From assembly GCA_945931665.1 (NCBI GenBank), contig CAMEPL010000018.1:1-38164 (forward strand): a stretch of 38,164 bases of DNA. Reading direction: 5' to 3'. This DNA is from an uncultured Clostridium sp. (GTDB lineage: Bacteria > Bacillota > Clostridia > Peptostreptococcales > Peptostreptococcaceae). Positions 15,990-23,710 of this stretch are shown here, in pieces. The position numbers and the translations under genes were made by a program. How positions within the stretch are numbered: position 1 is the first letter of the stretch; each line of letters starts with the position of its first letter. The notes beneath the pieces are model-generated. The model ran no database searches and was not told where the DNA came from. It worked only from the letters and a program-made list of their open reading frames with translations.

Positions 15990-16694
15990 TTAACACGGAC
16001 ATGCTATCTTTTTATTTATATAATTTATAAATGTATTAGCCATTAATTTATGTGCCTTTTCGTTAGGATGTATTCCATCTTCACAAATATAATCATCTAC
16101 ATTTTGTTCTAATATAATCGGTGTACGTATATCTATTAAATCACATTTTTGCTTATTTGCTATATCCATAAGTGCAAGTGAATAACTCTCTTGATGTTTG
16201 TAGATTCTATCTATATTTCCCATCCATTTCTTTATATTATCTGTATTTAAACCGTTTTTAGCAAACCAATCAAAGTATTTTTGAGAAGAAAGCGGTGGTA
16301 AATTTGTAAGTATAGGTTCAATTCCATTAGCTCTAAATTTTTCTATAATACTATTTATACTTTCTATAAATTTAGGTAATGGTGTATTTGGCAAATATTC
16401 TCCATCTGGATTTTCAGATATCTCTTTCCAATTATAGTCACAATCATTTCCGCCCAATTCAACTAATGCATAATTTGGTAAGTCGCCTTTAGACAAACTT
16501 TTGTCCATAAGTCTCATTGCTTTTGTAACTGTAAGCCCAAATTTAGAATTATTTTTTATTGTAAGGTCAAATTCCTTTTTGGTAAGTTCTATACTGCTGT
16601 CTTTTAATAGAGAGTATCTATCTCTTCCCTCTTCTAATACTACTCCTTTAAGTACAGAATCACCCCAAATAGTTATTTTCTTCATATATATCAT
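15990..16694 (-). CDS. SGNH/GDSL-family hydrolase
   Basis: A 234-residue cytoplasmic SGNH esterase/lipase-fold hydrolase. Block I is WGDSVLKG (catalytic Ser13), block III is LGGNDCDYNW and block V is DGIHPNEKAH, giving the Ser-Asp-His triad. There is no signal peptide. Two in-frame ATGs compete: the one at base 16694 lies directly against GAAAGG, while the second at 16685 (MKKITIWGD) has better spacing and is likelier. The gene diverges from a DUF1836 gene, and its promoter overlaps a palindromic operator. The substrate is unknown; such enzymes often act on acyl or acetyl esters of lipids or carbohydrates. Confidence 0.88.
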   Translation of the reverse strand: MIYMKKITIWGDSVLKGVVLEEGRDRYSLLKDSSIELTKKEFDLTIKNNSKFGLTVTKAMRLMDKSLSKGDLPNYALVELGGNDCDYNWKEISENPDGEYLPNTPLPKFIESINSIIEKFRANGIEPILTNLPPLSSQKYFDWFAKNGLNTDNIKKWMGNIDRIYKHQESYSLALMDIANKQKCDLIDIRTPIILEQNVDDYICEDGIHPNEKAHKLMANTFINYINKKIACPC

Positions 16695-16753
16695 ACCTTT
16701 CTTTTATAGATTTGTTTTAATAGCCACCTTTTCTTTTTTTATATATTTCACTA

Positions 16754-16770
16754 TGTAGTATTTAATACTA
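16754..16770. promoter_or_regulatory. Palindromic operator, copy 1
   Basis: TGTAGTATTTAATACTA contains the dyad TAGTATT-T-AATACTA. It sits next to the -10 of the GDSL gene promoter (TTGACT at 16793-16798 and TAATAT at 16770-16775, read on the minus strand, 17-nt spacer), where a bound regulator would block transcription. Confidence 0.6.
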
Positions 16771-16825
16771 TATTATATCTTTATCATAACTTAGTCAAGT
16801 ATTTTTTATAACAAATATCACTTAA

Positions 16826-16842
16826 TGTAGTATTTAATATTA
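16826..16842. promoter_or_regulatory. Palindromic operator, copy 2
   Basis: TGTAGTATTTAATATTA repeats copy 1 with one change, 72 bp away and on the DUF1836 side of the divergent region. An inverted partial copy, TACTACGTGAT, lies at 16869-16879. Together they suggest one regulator controlling both divergent genes. Confidence 0.5.
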
Positions 16843-16958
16843 TATAATATATTATTTGTTATTATTGATTATTTTTATACTACGTGATAAACTTTTAAGA
16901 TAAATACTTAGCTATTTAGCAATATTATTAATATATATCACAGAAGGAGCTGATTAAT

Positions 16959-17492
16959 TTGGATTTTAAAGATTCTCACTATATAAAAGAAATTTTAGAA
17001 TTTCGTCTTCCTAGATTTAATGAACTTCCAGATATAGATTTATATATGGATCAAGTTTTAAATATTATAGAAAACGCATTAGTTGTATTTTTATCTGAAA
17101 ACGAGGAAAATATAATTACAAAATCTATGATAAACAACTATGTAAAACAAAATGTTATAGAAAAGCCTTTTAAAAAGCGCTACAAAAAGTTTCATGTAGC
17201 TTATTTAATTATTATCTCTATATTAAAAAAAGTTCTTAGTATATCTGAAATATCTAAAATAATAAATAACCAAGATTACGAGGTAGAAGAGTTCTATAAT
17301 ATGTTCTGCTCTGAATTAGAATGTTCTTTAAAAAATATATTTTTAGATGAAAATGAATATATTGAAAATAAATCAATGGAGGAAAATATACATAATAAAA
17401 TACTAGTTGCAGCGACTCGTGCTTTTGCTAACAAGGTATATGTTCAAAAATTAATTGAATTTAATGAAGAGCAAATAAATATTGTTCAATAA
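16959..17492 (+). CDS. DUF1836 family protein
   Basis: A 177-residue soluble protein. The segment LPRFNELPDIDLYMDQVLNI followed by ITKSMINNYVKQNVI and KKRYKKFHVAYLIIIS fits the DUF1836 family, small proteins of Firmicutes whose function is unknown and which may bind DNA. The start is TTG at 16959, 8 nt after AAGGAGC; no ATG is better placed. It diverges from the GDSL hydrolase over a region with repeated palindromes, so it could be the regulator that binds them, but that is inference from position only. Confidence 0.75.
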   Translation: MDFKDSHYIKEILEFRLPRFNELPDIDLYMDQVLNIIENALVVFLSENEENIITKSMINNYVKQNVIEKPFKKRYKKFHVAYLIIISILKKVLSISEISKIINNQDYEVEEFYNMFCSELECSLKNIFLDENEYIENKSMEENIHNKILVAATRAFANKVYVQKLIEFNEEQINIVQ

Positions 17493-17511
17493 TTTTAAAC
17501 TAATTTATAAA

Positions 17512-17572
17512 AAAAGCAATTTATATATCTGTTAAGTATGAATACTCTTTTTATGATATATAAATTGCTTTT
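17512..17572. terminator. Bidirectional terminator
   Basis: An 18-bp perfect stem, 17512-17529 (AAAAGCAATTTATATATC) with 17555-17572, and a 25-nt loop lie between the convergent DUF1836 gene and the 396-aa gene. The A and T ends of the stem supply T tracts on both strands. Confidence 0.8.
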
Positions 17573-17586
17573 ATTTGCTATAAATT

Positions 17587-18777
17587 TTAAGCGTGGTTAA
17601 ATTTATGAAGTCTAAATTTTTCAGAATCTAATTTTAAATCTCCTACTTCTTGATTTTTAGTTATAACAAAATATTTATTGTAAATATCTTGTCTTATTGT
17701 CTCATCTAATGATTCAACTAGAATAATTTCATCTATATATATAGGTACCTTACCTAAAAACTGCATAAAATGAATTAAATCATGCTCACAATATCCCTTT
17801 ATTAAAACTGAATTTAATACATCCCTTATTTTATATTTATCATGTATATTTACCATATCTAAATCTTTATTTATATTTATAAAAACACCGTTTTTACATT
17901 CTTCAACTTCAAAGGATTCATCTTGTAATAATTTTTTATCTATTTTTGAAAATAACTCTTTTGATATAAAGTTAATTCCCTCTACTCCACTTAAATAACC
18001 ATATCTCTCAGGATTTATATAATCTTTATAATCTTCTTTATAATTTATTTGATTTTGATTTGTATCTTCCATCTCAAATAAATTAAAATATTCGGTTTTA
18101 AGATTTTTCTCAGATATAAATATATTTGCACATAGAGATTTTATTACTTCACTACAGTTTTTAACGAATTCTTTTAAATAATTTGTAAAATCGTCGAATT
18201 TATAATCAAGAAGATATCCACTTATATTGAAGCTAAGAGAGCCACAGTATCCAAAGTCAGTATTATCACTTTGTTGTTTTACATATTGACAATTAAAATT
18301 AAGGCCTATATCTTGAGGAATTGGTTCTCCTATATAACTTATGTTTTCATCATCTATATTACTTTCTATGTAATTTTTAATACTATCTATATTATCTAGG
18401 TCGTATTCAAATTCTGGCTCTTCTAAAACCCAATTTTCCATAAATATATTATTTGTTATAAATCTTCTATATTCTGATCTATTTGAAATTATATCACTCT
18501 TTAATATTGCATCGTAAATTAAGCTTATATTTCTACTTAATATATCTCCTGAACTTTTAATTTTTTTGTGAAGTAATTTAGTTGTTATATCTTCTTCATT
18601 AAACTGTATATCAAATACAAAGTCATCTTTAAAGTTTTGAATTAAATTTATTTCTATTAATTTTATTAATTTTAATATACTATCTGCCTTTTCATTTTTA
18701 AAATTAAAATAAAGACATAGATTTCTACAATCTACTTTTTGCTTGCCAGAAAATATACTCGATTTTTTATACGTCAT
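17587..18777 (-). CDS. Unrecognised 396-aa protein paired with RelE-like gene
   Basis: I do not recognise this protein. It has 396 residues, is acidic and Asn/Ile/Asp-rich, with no signal peptide, no membrane helix and no nucleotide-binding motif. The central part (QDIGLNFNCQYV, YCGSLSFNISGYLL) looks beta-rich and the flanks helical. The C-terminal part contains KGYCEHDLIHFMQF and IYIDEIILVESLDE. It starts 35 bp after the RelE/HigB-like gene, in the same direction and with no terminator between, so the two are probably one operon. As the larger, second gene beside a possible toxin it could be an antitoxin, an immunity protein or a second effector. Base composition is like its neighbours. Confidence 0.8.
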   Translation of the reverse strand: MTYKKSSIFSGKQKVDCRNLCLYFNFKNEKADSILKLIKLIEINLIQNFKDDFVFDIQFNEEDITTKLLHKKIKSSGDILSRNISLIYDAILKSDIISNRSEYRRFITNNIFMENWVLEEPEFEYDLDNIDSIKNYIESNIDDENISYIGEPIPQDIGLNFNCQYVKQQSDNTDFGYCGSLSFNISGYLLDYKFDDFTNYLKEFVKNCSEVIKSLCANIFISEKNLKTEYFNLFEMEDTNQNQINYKEDYKDYINPERYGYLSGVEGINFISKELFSKIDKKLLQDESFEVEECKNGVFININKDLDMVNIHDKYKIRDVLNSVLIKGYCEHDLIHFMQFLGKVPIYIDEIILVESLDETIRQDIYNKYFVITKNQEVGDLKLDSEKFRLHKFNHA

Positions 18778-18812
18778 AATATTATCCCCTTATTCTATTT
18801 ATTTCGTTTAAT

Positions 18813-19175
18813 TTATTTTTTATAGTTTTTAGCGTATTTTTCAAAAGCTTCTATATAATTTTTATTATTTCTTCTTTTAACAGCGTATTGGTGAAGTTCT
18901 ATAATAATTTTGTCTTTATCTCTTACAAAATGGTACAGAAGTCTAAGCTGTGTATTGTCAGAATACCTAAATTTATAAGTATAGAAGTTGTTTTCAAACA
19001 CATCGTATTTTATAGATTCATTATTAAAAATCCTTTCAAAAGGTTGTCCATTTTCTTCAAACTGAAGAATAGTCTCGCATAATTTATTCAACGCTTTATT
19101 TATAGCTTCTTTTGTTTTCTCATTTTCCTTATTAAACTTTTTATTATTTATCTTTATACAAATTTTATCGCTCAT
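18813..19175 (-). CDS. RelE/HigB-like small protein (candidate toxin)
   Basis: A 120-residue basic protein. The C-terminal half reads as strands and a helix (YTYKFRYSDN, LRLLYHFVRD, KIIIELHQYAVKR, then NKNYIEAFEKYAKNY), which resembles the order in RelE/HigB/Gp49-type ribonuclease toxins, where a 'RilYff' strand is followed by basic residues and a closing helix. The N terminus is a Lys/Asn-rich helix. Family RelE toxins cut mRNA on the ribosome; here that is only inferred from shape. Upstream, two copies of a 13-bp sequence overlap likely -10 elements, as in self-regulated toxin operons. It precedes an unrecognised 396-aa gene by 35 bp; no small classical antitoxin is visible. Confidence 0.7.
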   Translation of the reverse strand: MSDKICIKINNKKFNKENEKTKEAINKALNKLCETILQFEENGQPFERIFNNESIKYDVFENNFYTYKFRYSDNTQLRLLYHFVRDKDKIIIELHQYAVKRRNNKNYIEAFEKYAKNYKK

Positions 19176-19211
19176 ACATATACCACCTATTATTTTTTTT
19201 ACACTAATTTA

Positions 19212-19253
19212 TATTATACTACTTTTTTTATATTATTACTTATTATACTACTT
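19212..19253 (-). promoter_or_regulatory. 13-bp direct repeat in RelE-like promoter
   Basis: TATTATACTACTT occurs exactly at 19212-19224 and 19241-19253. On the minus strand each copy reads AAGTAGTATAATA and contains TATAAT, so they may be tandem -10 elements, operators overlapping them, or both. The GTAGTAT core also appears in the palindromes near 16754 and 16826. Confidence 0.5.
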
Positions 19254-19467
19254 ATATTTATATTGTTTTTATTTTAATGTCTATATTTCATTTTTATAAT
19301 ACCAAAATTTAATATATAGATTTATTTTCTTTTTATGTATTTTATGATAAAATAAGTAATATGTTTTATTTTGCCTTTGAAATCTAAATTTGGTTTATAC
19401 TTTTAATATATATTACATAGGCTAAAATAATAAAAACTAAATATCTATTGAAATTAGGAGGATTAAT

Positions 19468-19920
19468 ATGGGTTTAAAAGACAAATTTGCCGAATCATAT
19501 GCTAGGTCAAAAACTATGAGTGGACCAGAAAAAAGAGCAAATGAAATAATGGGTAAATTATTAATGAAAAAAGCAATCATACCTATAGTAGCTATGATTA
19601 TCTTAATAATAGTTGGTGCTTTCATGCATATTAATGGATGGATAATACTTGCAATAAACCTAGCTATATGCGTTGCTACTTTCTTCTATATAAGAAAACA
19701 AGCTCAAGAATTCCAAAACTTTACACCTTATGTAGGTAATCTAATAAGTTTAGAACAAAAAGGTAAAAAAGAGTACGTTGCTATATTAAAGCAAGGGAAA
19801 AAACCTATAAAATTAAAAATAACTTATGGTGCTGAAGATTTACAAAATATAAAGAAAAATCAATTAGTACAAATAAGTTACAACTCAAAATATCAAATTG
19901 CAATATTAGTTACTAGATAA
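19468..19920 (+). CDS. Conserved-looking membrane protein, unknown function
   Basis: A 150-residue protein with a basic cytoplasmic N terminus (LKDKFAESYARSKTMSGPEKR), two adjacent hydrophobic helices at about residues 37-53 and 55-71, and a soluble C-terminal domain of beta character (YVGNLISLEQKGKKEYVAIL and later NQLVQISYNSKYQIAILVTR). I do not recognise the family. The ATG follows AGGAGG. Several Phe codons are TTC and the gene has its own terminator, suggesting fairly strong expression as a single gene. Confidence 0.8.
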   Translation: MGLKDKFAESYARSKTMSGPEKRANEIMGKLLMKKAIIPIVAMIILIIVGAFMHINGWIILAINLAICVATFFYIRKQAQEFQNFTPYVGNLISLEQKGKKEYVAILKQGKKPIKLKITYGAEDLQNIKKNQLVQISYNSKYQIAILVTR

Positions 19921-19942
19921 TAATTGTAATTTACAATAATAA

Positions 19943-19974
19943 AAATAAGCAGTCATTTGACTGCTTATTTTTAT
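19943..19974. terminator. Bidirectional terminator
   Basis: AAATAAGCAGTCA at 19943-19955 pairs with TGACTGCTTATTT at 19958-19970, then TTATT. It separates the convergent membrane-protein and TSCPD genes and has T-rich tails on both strands. Confidence 0.9.
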
Positions 19975-19977
19975 TAT

Positions 19978-20262
19978 TTAATATTCATCTTCTTCTTCAT
20001 GTCTATCTTTATTGTATACAAATTCTTTATATATTTTAAGTGCATTAGCTAATTGATCTGGACATGATGTTCCCCTCATCTTACACGGAACTTGTTCAAG
20101 CATATCTATTACATAATCTATATTTTTACCTCTCACCAAGTTTTTGATTGCTATCAATGCCCCTTCACAGCCACCTTCAAAAGCCACATCATAGACTATA
20201 TCACCTTCTATATCTAATAAAATAGATTTTGCACATACTCCATTTGTATAATATCTATACAT
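19978..20262 (-). CDS. TSCPD domain protein (TIGR03905-like)
   Basis: A 94-residue protein almost entirely made of the TSCPD domain, named for the motif seen here as RGTSCPDQLANAL (residues about 64-76), with the preceding Cys in QVPCKM and the GGCEGAL segment. The same domain forms the C terminus of some ribonucleotide reductases, where its cysteines may bind metal or take part in redox chemistry. As a free-standing small protein its job is unknown. The acidic tail HEEEDEY is distinctive. It is monocistronic, with an RBS GGGAGG upstream of the ATG. Confidence 0.88.
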   Translation of the reverse strand: MYRYYTNGVCAKSILLDIEGDIVYDVAFEGGCEGALIAIKNLVRGKNIDYVIDMLEQVPCKMRGTSCPDQLANALKIYKEFVYNKDRHEEEDEY

Positions 20263-20626
20263 TTTATACCTCCCAATACTCTACTATAAAAATTCTCTTT
20301 GCTTATCCTAGATAGAAATTATAATTATTCAAAATTTTAAAATTAATATAATTTCCTATATGTTATATAAAGGTTCTAATTTTAACTCTGTATAATATAC
20401 TATATTTATAAACTTATGCTAAAATACTATTATTAATGTATTTTTTACTGTAGGAAAATATAATTTCTATAAATCTATTTTGGATATCATTTTAAATATG
20501 CAATCTTTTTTGTAATATATATTCTCAAATAACCAATATAGAAGTTTTTTCCTTTTAATTTAAATCACGTATATATTAACTGTTATTGGTTAATATTTAT
20601 CTATAGAAATAGATTAGGAGAGAGTT
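20263..20626. other. Non-coding AT-rich gap
   Basis: This 364-bp stretch lies between the divergent TSCPD and membrane-protein genes. It must contain both promoters. I see several TATAAT-like sequences but no -35 that pairs well, no conserved aptamer and no reading frame with a ribosome site. Confidence 0.5.
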
Positions 20627-21037
20627 ATGATTTTAGAATTTTATTTTAGAACTTTAACAGTTTTGTTTTGGATTACACTACTGTTTAATTGGATTTTTAT
20701 ACCTAATCCAAATATTAATTACTACATATTTAATACTTATTTTGTTTTATCATTGATATATATAATTTTATCTATTATGGATAAAATTAAGCATAAATGT
20801 ATAGACATAAAAGAAAAGGTAGATTTTTATTATAGATCTATTTCAATCATAACTTTTGTAATTTCGATGATGTACTTTTTATTGTATTCAAATAGTATTA
20901 AATTACTTCTAATAAAAACGTTTATACTTTTTTTATATTTCTATATATCTTTCAAAAAAGTTAACTTAAAAGATGAAGAAGGTGTAGTCGGCATAATAGG
21001 TTCTATATTAATATTTGTGTTTGCTGCATACTACTAA
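20627..21037 (+). CDS. Small polytopic membrane protein, unknown
   Basis: A 136-residue, very hydrophobic protein with four to five predicted membrane segments (about residues 8-24, 32-50, 68-86, 88-106, 118-135) joined by a short basic loop (KIKHKCIDIKEK). There are no catalytic motifs and I do not recognise a family. The ATG follows AGGAGAG. It lies 129 bp upstream of the parvulin-type isomerase in the same direction, but that gene's optimised codons imply its own stronger promoter. Confidence 0.65.
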   Translation: MILEFYFRTLTVLFWITLLFNWIFIPNPNINYYIFNTYFVLSLIYIILSIMDKIKHKCIDIKEKVDFYYRSISIITFVISMMYFLLYSNSIKLLLIKTFILFLYFYISFKKVNLKDEEGVVGIIGSILIFVFAAYY

Positions 21038-21166
21038 AATCTTAAATATACATTCTTATGGAAAATGTTAGACATATTAATATTTTTTTGTTATTATGTA
21101 TAATGAAGTTAATTTAAAAATCAAATGAAATTAAATTAATTAAATGAGAAAAGGAGTAAACAACTT

Positions 21167-21919
21167 ATGGAAAAGAAAATATTAGCTAAAGTTGGAGATA
21201 AAGAAATCTCTAATATCGATGTTGATCATGCTATACAAGGTTTAGACCCTTATCAAGCACAACAATTCCAAACTGAAGAAGGTAGAAAATATGTATTAGA
21301 AGACTTAGTAAACCAAGAACTTCTTTACATGTATGCTAAAGAAAATAAAATGGACCAAAATGAAGATTTCAGAAAAGAAATGGCTGAAATAGAAAAAAAC
21401 GTATTAAAACAATACGTAATAAACCAAATATTAACTAGTGTAAAATTAACTGACGAAGAAAAACAAGCTTTCTACGAAGCTAATAAAGCTAGTTTCTCTA
21501 ACCCAGAAACTGCTAATGCAAAACATATATTAGTAGATTCAGAAGAAAAAGCTAACGAAATATTAGCTCAAATAAAAGCTGGAGATGTTACTTTCGAAGA
21601 TGCTGCTAAAGCTAACTCTACTTGCCCATCTAAAGATAAAGGTGGAGATTTAGGTACTTTCGGTAGAGGACAAATGGTTCCAGAATTCGAAGATGCTACT
21701 TTTGCTATGAATGTAGGAGAAGTAAGTGAACCAGTTAAAACTCAATTTGGTTACCACTTAATCAAATTAGAAGGTAAAAACGAACCAACTATACCAGCTT
21801 ATGAAGAAATAGCTGACAAAGTTGAAAAAACTTTAATGTTCCAAAAACAAGGTGAAGTATACAAAAACAAATTAGACGAAGTAAAAGCTAAATTTGGTGA
21901 TATAGTATCTTACATGTAA
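21167..21919 (+). CDS. Cytoplasmic parvulin-type peptidyl-prolyl isomerase
   Basis: A 250-residue PrsA/SurA-like protein: an N-terminal helical chaperone part (residues 1-110, DVDHAIQGLDPYQAQQF, LVNQELLYMYAKEN) followed by a parvulin domain (about 115-205) with NAKHILVDSEEKANEI, GGDLGTFGRGQMVPEFEDA and QFGYHLIKLE. Unlike true PrsA it has no signal peptide or lipobox Cys, so it should act in the cytoplasm as a folding helper. Codon choice is strongly biased (Phe mostly TTC, Asn often AAC, Glu GAA, Ala GCT), unlike most neighbours, which predicts high expression. The ATG follows AAAGGAG. It is a single gene with a good terminator. Confidence 0.92.
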   Translation: MEKKILAKVGDKEISNIDVDHAIQGLDPYQAQQFQTEEGRKYVLEDLVNQELLYMYAKENKMDQNEDFRKEMAEIEKNVLKQYVINQILTSVKLTDEEKQAFYEANKASFSNPETANAKHILVDSEEKANEILAQIKAGDVTFEDAAKANSTCPSKDKGGDLGTFGRGQMVPEFEDATFAMNVGEVSEPVKTQFGYHLIKLEGKNEPTIPAYEEIADKVEKTLMFQKQGEVYKNKLDEVKAKFGDIVSYM

Positions 21920-21941
21920 TCTCAATAAATTTATAAATTAA

Positions 21942-21980
21942 AAAAGCTTGTCCTATACTATTTGCGACAAGCTTTTAATT
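21942..21980 (+). terminator. Terminator of the isomerase gene
   Basis: AAAAGCTTGTC at 21942-21952 pairs with GACAAGCTTTT at 21966-21976 around a 13-nt loop, 22 bp after the stop codon, with T's at the end of the stem. Confidence 0.85.
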
Positions 21981-22082
21981 TACCCATATTATTAAACTAG
22001 ACTAACATCCAATTATAATTTACGCATATTTAAATTTATAACTTTTGTATAATGATTAGCAAAAAATCTTTCTAACCACTAT

Positions 22083-22565
22083 TTATGTAAATAATCTTCT
22101 TGTTTTATATCTTTTAGTAATTATGTTATATTCTACTTCAGTTATCCCCTCAATCTTATAAATTTCCTCAAAAATAAATTTTTCTAAACTTTCAACGTCT
22201 TCCACAAAAGCATCAGCATATAACTCATTTTTCCCTGTCATAGCATATATACTTTCTATTTGTGGATACTCTGCAAGTGCATTTGCAACATCATCTAATT
22301 TATTTGGTACAGCTTTTACTTGTAAACATACAGGAGTATTTAAACCCACTTTTTTTGAATTTAATTGAACTGTAAATCTTTCAATTATCCCATCTTCAAG
22401 CATTTTCATTACTCTCTCTCTTACTGCCATACGTGATAAGTGCACTTCTCTAGCAATTTCAGCATATGATATTCTGCTATCATTTGCTAACAATTTTAGT
22501 ATTCTTATATCAGTTTTGTCTAAATGAATACCTAATTTGTCAAAGTCTAAAGAATCTTCTCTCAT
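22083..22565 (-). CDS. Lrp/AsnC-family transcriptional regulator
   Basis: A 160-residue feast/famine regulator. An N-terminal winged HTH (LDKTDIRILKLLANDSRISYAEIAREVHLSRMAVRERV, about residues 15-55, quoted here only in outline) is followed by the RAM/AsnC ligand-binding domain with ALAEYPQIESIYAMTGKNEL, where the Gly-containing turn shapes the effector pocket. These proteins bind amino acids and regulate amino-acid metabolism or transport genes. The effector and targets are unknown. It stands alone, reading away from the CBS gene's start with 101 bp between them. Confidence 0.92.
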   Translation of the reverse strand: MREDSLDFDKLGIHLDKTDIRILKLLANDSRISYAEIAREVHLSRMAVRERVMKMLEDGIIERFTVQLNSKKVGLNTPVCLQVKAVPNKLDDVANALAEYPQIESIYAMTGKNELYADAFVEDVESLEKFIFEEIYKIEGITEVEYNIITKRYKTRRLFT

Positions 22566-22666
22566 AAATATACCTCCTTTTAGGAAAATTTTAACACCCC
22601 TATAATTAGATTATAACAGTTAGTATATCAGTAGGTATATAAAAACTTATTTTATATTGATTTTTT

Positions 22667-23080
22667 TTATTTTTTCATCTTTTCGTAACAATATTCTACA
22701 ATAGTTCTTCTTTTCACCATTCCTATAAAAGTTTCAGAATCATCTATTACAGGAACAAAATTTTGACTAATAGCTTTTGATACTAGTAAATCCATATTTG
22801 CACTGATAGGTACTGGAGTATTGTTTTTTCTTCTAGGAACTTCGATTACTGGCATATTATCTATATCTTTTAAACTAATTTCATTTTTCTCTACCAAATC
22901 TTTTAATGTCCAAAGTAGATCTCCTTCTGTTATTGTTCCCACATATTTCCCATCCTTTGTTAATATAGGGATAGATGAATATTTATGTTCTTCCATTTTT
23001 TCTAAAGTTTGTCTAATAGTAAAATCTTCTGTTATGTATGCTACTTCACTTTTTGGTGTTAGAAAAAATAATATATTCAT
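22667..23080 (-). CDS. CBS-pair domain protein
   Basis: A 137-residue protein formed by two CBS motifs (residues about 1-58 and 75-137), recognised by SSIPILTKDGKYVGTITEGDLL and by FVPVIDDSETFIGMVKRRTIV. Free-standing CBS pairs bind adenine nucleotides, including c-di-AMP or AMP in some Firmicutes, and modulate partner proteins; no partner is visible here. The start ATG follows AGGTG. The gene is in the same direction as the Lrp gene downstream, but is probably transcribed separately. Confidence 0.92.
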   Translation of the reverse strand: MNILFFLTPKSEVAYITEDFTIRQTLEKMEEHKYSSIPILTKDGKYVGTITEGDLLWTLKDLVEKNEISLKDIDNMPVIEVPRRKNNTPVPISANMDLLVSKAISQNFVPVIDDSETFIGMVKRRTIVEYCYEKMKK

Positions 23081-23228
23081 ATTTATATTACACCTCCATA
23101 AGAATTTTCAAAAAATCTATCTCATATTATTTTATCATAGTTAGGTCTTTGTTGGCATGTAAATTTACTACTTCTCCAAAAACAGTATTTACAATATTTA
23201 TAATTATAATTCATATAATTTTGGGTAT

Positions 23229-23256
23229 AAAAAAAAGCCACTAAAGTGGCCTTTTT
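23229..23256 (-). terminator. Terminator of the cold-shock gene
   Basis: GCCAC at 23237-23241 pairs with GTGGC at 23246-23250, and on the minus strand eight T's follow. It lies about 55 bp beyond the csp stop codon. On the plus strand TTTTT also follows, so it may work both ways. Confidence 0.8.
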
Positions 23257-23310
23257 CTCACATATCACTAGCGTTACTAATATATATATGAATTTTCATT
23301 ATAATCCTAA

Positions 23311-23511
23311 TTATAATCTTACTACGTTAGCAGCTTGAGGACCTTTTGCTCCTTCAACTACGTCAAATTCAACATTTTGTCCTTCTTCTAATGATTTGTA
23401 TCCATCACATTGTATAGCTGAGAAATGTACGAAAACATCTCCTTCACCTTCTACAGATATGAATCCAAATCCTTTTTCGTTGTTAAACCATTTTACTACA
23501 CCTGTTTTCAT
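23311..23511 (-). CDS. Cold-shock protein (CspA/CspB family)
   Basis: A 66-residue OB-fold RNA chaperone of standard length. Both RNA-binding motifs are intact: RNP1 as KGFGFI (residues 13-18) and RNP2 as VFVHF (26-30). It binds single-stranded nucleic acid and keeps mRNA unstructured, in the cytoplasm. The ATG follows AGGAGG. Codons are biased toward those of highly expressed genes (ACTACG, GTTGAAG-type usage). It is monocistronic with its own terminator. Which paralogue it is cannot be told. Confidence 0.96.
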   Translation of the reverse strand: MKTGVVKWFNNEKGFGFISVEGEGDVFVHFSAIQCDGYKSLEEGQNVEFDVVEGAKGPQAANVVRL

Positions 23512-23710
23512 TAATAAATCCTCCTAAAAACACACTTAATTGGCTATTAAATAGCCTTATACTTAATTTATCATATATAATTATATTTGTCAATTAAATT
23601 TAATTTTATACTTTTTTTCTGCATTTTATTAAAATAAACTCATTAAGTTCTATACAAATTTAAAATTAATAATAAAACATGTTGAATTTTAACAAATCTT
23701 TATATATTCA

